Shown here one piece after another: positions 40,353 through 43,098 of a DNA stretch of 43,098 nucleotides. Within the stretch, counting starts at the first letter, position 1; each line of letters opens with the position of its first letter. The DNA comes from Chromatiales bacterium (GTDB lineage: Bacteria > Pseudomonadota > Gammaproteobacteria > Chromatiales > Chromatiaceae). The notes beneath the pieces are model-generated. The model saw only the letters and a list, made by a program, of their open reading frames with translations. It was not told the origin of the DNA and searched no databases. The stretch lies in assembly GCA_024712425.1 (NCBI GenBank), contig JAKRWE010000012.1:1-43098 (forward strand), written 5' to 3'. Position numbers and translations under genes: made by a program.

Positions 40353-41093
40353 TCAGGCGACCTGGTCGTGCGGTTCCTCGAGTTCGATCTCGGCGAAGTG
40401 TTCGCACGTCGATTCGGTATAACGGCTGTTCACATCGACCTCGAAATGGCCAGTGGCCACGTCGATCTGGAAGGTGCCGAAGCCGCCATCGCTGTCGTAC
40501 CAGTTGACCCCCGTGGAATTGAGGTAATCCTCGAAGGCCACATCAAGCAAATCGCGAAGGCTTTTGTCGGTACCCGGTACGATGGCATCCAGACTGGGAA
40601 CACCCTCGGGATCGATCAGATCACTGCCCCGAAAGAAGTACGGCGCTTCGATCATTCCGGAGTCACCCGATCCATCGAAGTGAACCTCGATCTTGTCGAT
40701 CTGCTCCGCTCGCAATACCGGAAGCACTTGGCGCAAGGCATCCAGGGCCGCCTGCTGGTGAACAACCGGATCCCGATGCAACGGCGTATGGCTTGGCATA
40801 TGGCGCTGCAGGCCGATCGTATCGAGAATCCGCTGTTGCACCTCCGGCGATGGCGCCTGGTTAAAGCGCCCTTTGACCTGGGCGACTCCCAGGGTGCCAT
40901 CCACACCGGTCCGCAGCTCCACCGTGTAGCGCTGACGGTCCACGAAGACCACTGCGATAGCGCAAGAGCCCAGGCGAATCCGCGCATCATAGGACGCGAC
41001 ACAGTGCCGTTGCCGCAGGCCTTCCATACCGAGCCGCCGCGAAGAACGGATCAAATAGCCCGGCCAGCGTTTCGGCAATTTCGCCTCGATTTG
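40353..41093 (-). pseudogene. PcfJ-like protein, 5' part removed by IS605-type element
   Basis: About 246 native residues of a C-terminal fragment. AKLPKRWPGYLIRSSRRLGM, then LRQRHCVASYDARIRLGSCA with HC and Cys, matches the PcfJ family of conjugative plasmids. The later FDGSGDSGMIEAPYF and a tail with YTESTCEHFAEIELEE recall the DUF6878 domain. The N-terminal half and start codon lie beyond the IS at 41094. No obvious continuation was found past 42943, where an IS5 end follows, so the remainder is either outside the window or lost. PcfJ-like proteins have an unknown role on mobile elements. Confidence 0.65.
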
Positions 41094-41133
41094 ACATCCT
41101 CCCCGGCCTAAAGTCCGGGGATTCCTACGGCGC

Positions 41134-42444
41134 TCAGGAAAGGCATGGCGCAAATCCTGAGTCGCTTCGGCGGGTTCCTGCTTCCGACCGCCAATGCGGT
41201 TCGATCCACAGGCCATCCGGACTGACAGATGCGACACCTGCCGCCTCTGTCCCGGGCGAAGCGTCGCCCGTGCCCTGCCCTTCGTCCCGCAATTTTTTCA
41301 TCCCGCGGGAAAGGATGTTGATTGCGCCGACCAGATCGGCATGCTCCTCGAAGCCACACTCGACACACAGGAAATGAGCCTGCGTCTGCCGGTTGTCCGC
41401 AGCCACATGGCCACAGCACGGACAAGTTCGGCTGGTGTTTTGCGGCGGCACCGGAACGAGCCAGCCCCCGTTCCATTCCAGCTTGTAGTCCAGTTGGCGG
41501 CGGAACTCGAACCAACCCTGGTCGAGGATGGATTTGTTCAGGCTGGATTTGGCCCGAACATGCTTACCCGGATTCTCCGGCGTACCCGCCGACGACTTGG
41601 ACATGTTCCGTACCTGCAGGTCCTCGATACACACAATCGCGTGGTTTTTGCTGATGGCGGTGGAGGTCTTGTGCAGGAAGTCGCGGCGGACGTTGCCGAT
41701 GCGGGCGTGGATCTTGTGGACGCGGGCTTTTGCCTTCTTCCAGTTGTTGCTGAACTTCACTTTGCGCGAGAGCCCTTGCTGCGCTTTGCGCAAGGCCGTC
41801 TCGTGTCGTCTGAAGCTGTTGAGCGGCGGATGAAAAGTGCCGTCGGAGAGGGTGGCGAAACGGGCGATGCCTACATCGATGCCGACAGCATTGCCTTTTG
41901 GAACGGGGCGCTCTACCTCGCGTTCGGTTTGTATCGACACGAACCATCGGCCGCCGGTCTGGCTCACGGTGACATTCTTTACCGCTCCGAGAACCTCTCG
42001 GCTTTTCCGGTAGCGCAACCATCCTAGCTTCGGAAGAAAGATGCGACGGTTGGCTTGATCGAGTTTGATCTGCTTCGGATCGGGATAGCGGAAGCTGCCG
42101 CGCCGCCCCTTCTTCTTGAAGCGAGGGAAATCGGCGCGCTTGGCGAAAAAATTAATGTACGCCCGCTCCAGATCCTTGAGGGCCTGTTGCTGTGTGTGGA
42201 CAGGCCCTTCGGATAGCCAAGGTGCTGTGCGCCCGCTGGGCATTGGCGCTCCGTTGCGCCAAGCCGTGAGTTCCTTGCACAGCCCAGCATACCCGAGCTT
42301 CTTTTCACCCTGTTCGTGGCGCGTCTTCTGCAGATTCAAAGCTTCGTTGAACACGACACGGCATGAGCCCTCAAAACGGTGCATCTGGCAGATTTGTCCG
42401 CCGATTGGCATCAGCTCGAACTTGAAGGCCTGGAGTCGTCGCAT
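41134..42444 (-). CDS. tnpB: TnpB RNA-guided nuclease
   Basis: 436 residues. RuvC-like residues present: GIDVGIARFATLSDG (Asp), VCIEDLQVRNM (Glu) and ADLVGAINIL (Asp). The zinc finger has CPCCGH and CVECGFEEH. The N-terminal LNLQKTRHEQGEKKL and FPRFKKKGRRGSFRYP regions are typical. TnpB is the ancestor of Cas12 nucleases and uses an omega RNA transcribed from the 3' end of its gene and the adjacent element end. Here the RNA would span roughly 41250 down to 41094, with the guide taken from the PcfJ-like gene flank. All catalytic residues are present. Confidence 0.92.
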   Translation of the reverse strand: MRRLQAFKFELMPIGGQICQMHRFEGSCRVVFNEALNLQKTRHEQGEKKLGYAGLCKELTAWRNGAPMPSGRTAPWLSEGPVHTQQQALKDLERAYINFFAKRADFPRFKKKGRRGSFRYPDPKQIKLDQANRRIFLPKLGWLRYRKSREVLGAVKNVTVSQTGGRWFVSIQTEREVERPVPKGNAVGIDVGIARFATLSDGTFHPPLNSFRRHETALRKAQQGLSRKVKFSNNWKKAKARVHKIHARIGNVRRDFLHKTSTAISKNHAIVCIEDLQVRNMSKSSAGTPENPGKHVRAKSSLNKSILDQGWFEFRRQLDYKLEWNGGWLVPVPPQNTSRTCPCCGHVAADNRQTQAHFLCVECGFEEHADLVGAINILSRGMKKLRDEGQGTGDASPGTEAAGVASVSPDGLWIEPHWRSEAGTRRSDSGFAPCLS

Positions 42445-42467
42445 GTTGTGTATTATAGTCTTGGTCT

Positions 42468-42881
42468 ATGGGTGAAGACAAGGACATACGGCACGGCCGA
42501 CACTGCGTTTTCAAGATGCACGTCCATTTGGTCTTTGTCGCGAAATACCGCCGCAGAGTGTTCGATGGTGATGCCATCAACCGGCTACGTACCATCTTCG
42601 CCAAGACCTGCGCAGACTTCGAGGCGCAACTGATCGAGATGGATGGCGAGGACGATCACGTTCACCTGTTGGTGGAATATCCGCCAAAGGTGGCCGTTTC
42701 CAACCTCGTAAACAGCCTCAAAGGCGTTTCTAGCCGCCTACTGCGAAAAGAGCGGCCAGACCTTCTGAAACGCTACTGGAAGGGCGTACTGTGGTCGCCT
42801 TCCTACTTCGCCTCATCCTGTGGCGGCGCACCGATTTCCATCGTTCGCCAGTACATCGAACAGCAGCAAACACCCCACTAA
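42468..42881 (+). CDS. tnpA: IS200/IS605 Y1 transposase TnpA
   Basis: 137 residues. HUH motif in DDHVHLLVEYPP, preceded by FKMHVHLVFVAKYR, and the catalytic Tyr in the PSYFASSCGGAPISIVRQYIEQQ block (the segment before ends WSPSYF). It is a little longer than the usual 130 residues at the N-terminus; the start at 42468 overlaps the short tnpA-tnpB gap. It performs strand-specific excision and insertion of single-stranded element DNA. Complete and probably active. Confidence 0.9.
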   Translation: MGEDKDIRHGRHCVFKMHVHLVFVAKYRRRVFDGDAINRLRTIFAKTCADFEAQLIEMDGEDDHVHLLVEYPPKVAVSNLVNSLKGVSSRLLRKERPDLLKRYWKGVLWSPSYFASSCGGAPISIVRQYIEQQQTPH

Positions 42882-42981
42882 AATCATGGACGGCTACGCC
42901 GTCCGCGCTATCCTTCCCCGCCCTGAACGACGGGGTTTGTCGCGCACCTGGTCAATTCGGTTTTCTCCAGCGCACCATTAG

Positions 42982-43098
42982 CAGGCTGTTGAAAACCGTG
43001 CCGATTCTGCCCTGTTTTCACCAGACGGAGGGGATCGACGGCCATTGTTGCGAGTTGAGTTGACCCAAGAGGCCCAATGCACTGGAAAATGCTGACCC
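42982..43098 (-). mobile_element. IS5-family element, copy 2 (one end only, inverted)
   Basis: These 117 bases are the reverse complement of the right end of the IS5 element at 29830-31128, with no difference noticed. The outer end CAGGCTGTTGAAAA begins at 42982 and is preceded by TTAG, the complement of the CTAA target seen at copy 1. The rest lies outside the window. Confidence 0.92.

Larger units (their letters stand above)
41094..42943 (-). mobile_element. IS200/IS605-type element with divergent tnpA and tnpB
   Basis: The left end is a CCCCGG-CCTAAAGT-CCGGGG hairpin at about 41101-41120 preceded by TTGACATC. The right end is a CCCCGCC-CTGAACGA-CGGGGTTTGTC stem near 42917-42940. tnpB is leftward and tnpA rightward, 23 bp apart, which is the IS605 arrangement. 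There is no target duplication, as expected. The element looks complete and cuts a PcfJ-like gene. Boundaries are accurate to a few bases. Confidence 0.8.

Noticed and set aside
39867..41111. 414-residue plus-strand frame
   Set aside because: It runs across the 40003 gene, two terminator stems and the antisense of the PcfJ-like gene; no domain, so it is a shadow.
1..43098. CRISPR arrays, tRNA or rRNA genes
   Set aside because: No regularly spaced direct repeats and no tRNA-like cloverleaf or rRNA segment was noticed on either strand; repeats present are IS copies or leader hairpins.

Overview
The window is about 60 percent GC accessory DNA from a bacterium, most likely a gammaproteobacterium. 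That guess rests on the IS families (IS481, IS21, ISL3, IS5, IS200/IS605), a class C group II intron, a ThiF-like gene of the PRTRC plasmid/ICE cassette, and codon use; the genus cannot be fixed from the sequence. No rRNA, tRNA, CRISPR array or housekeeping gene was seen. Both window edges lie inside IS copies (IS481 on the left, IS5 on the right), so both neighbourhoods are cut off.

Region 1 (1-13488) is a defence island. A leftward three-gene operon (99-2189: a TIGR04255-like protein, a membrane-anchored helix-turn-helix protein, and an unknown protein cut by an IS481 copy) diverges from a tightly overlapping rightward operon (2414-13488). The rightward operon encodes an excisionase-type HTH protein, a DUF499-like AAA ATPase, a short PglZ-domain protein, a DUF1156/COG1743-type zinc-ribbon DNA methylase, an unknown 173-aa protein, a RapA/DrmD-like SNF2 helicase and a protein with a HEPN RNase motif. 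ATPase, PglZ, methylase and helicase are the functional classes of BREX, and the helicase plus methylase recall class 1 DISARM, but the set matches no canonical type. It is the best candidate here for an undescribed or poorly described antiphage system.

Region 2 (13485-24250) begins with a phage lysis remnant (GH24 lysozyme and a decapitated 3-TM holin). It then becomes an IS graveyard: two almost identical IS481 copies, an IS3-like OrfA remnant, a deletion derivative bounded by inverted repeats, a split IS200 tnpA, a truncated IS21, a frameshifted ISL3, and a group IIC intron sitting just after a Rho-independent terminator. A YaaC-like gene cut by IS21 and several gene scraps survive between them.

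Region 3 (23866-41093) looks like the backbone of a plasmid or integrative element. It carries an orphan DndC-like PAPS-reductase-family protein, an RNase H fusion, a PRTRC ThiF gene interrupted by an IS5 element with a clean CTAA duplication, a DUF4942-type adenine methylase, a Xre-RES toxin-antitoxin pair, a CHC2/Toprim primase-like protein, a truncated PcfJ-like protein and many small unknown genes. Several leftward genes have 5' leaders with mutually exclusive hairpins. The methylase start codon is embedded in a perfect 10-bp inverted repeat whose loop holds the ribosome binding site.

Region 4 (41094-43098) is an apparently intact IS605-type element with divergent tnpB and tnpA, followed by the end of a second, inverted IS5 copy. 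Product names come from motif recognition without database searches.
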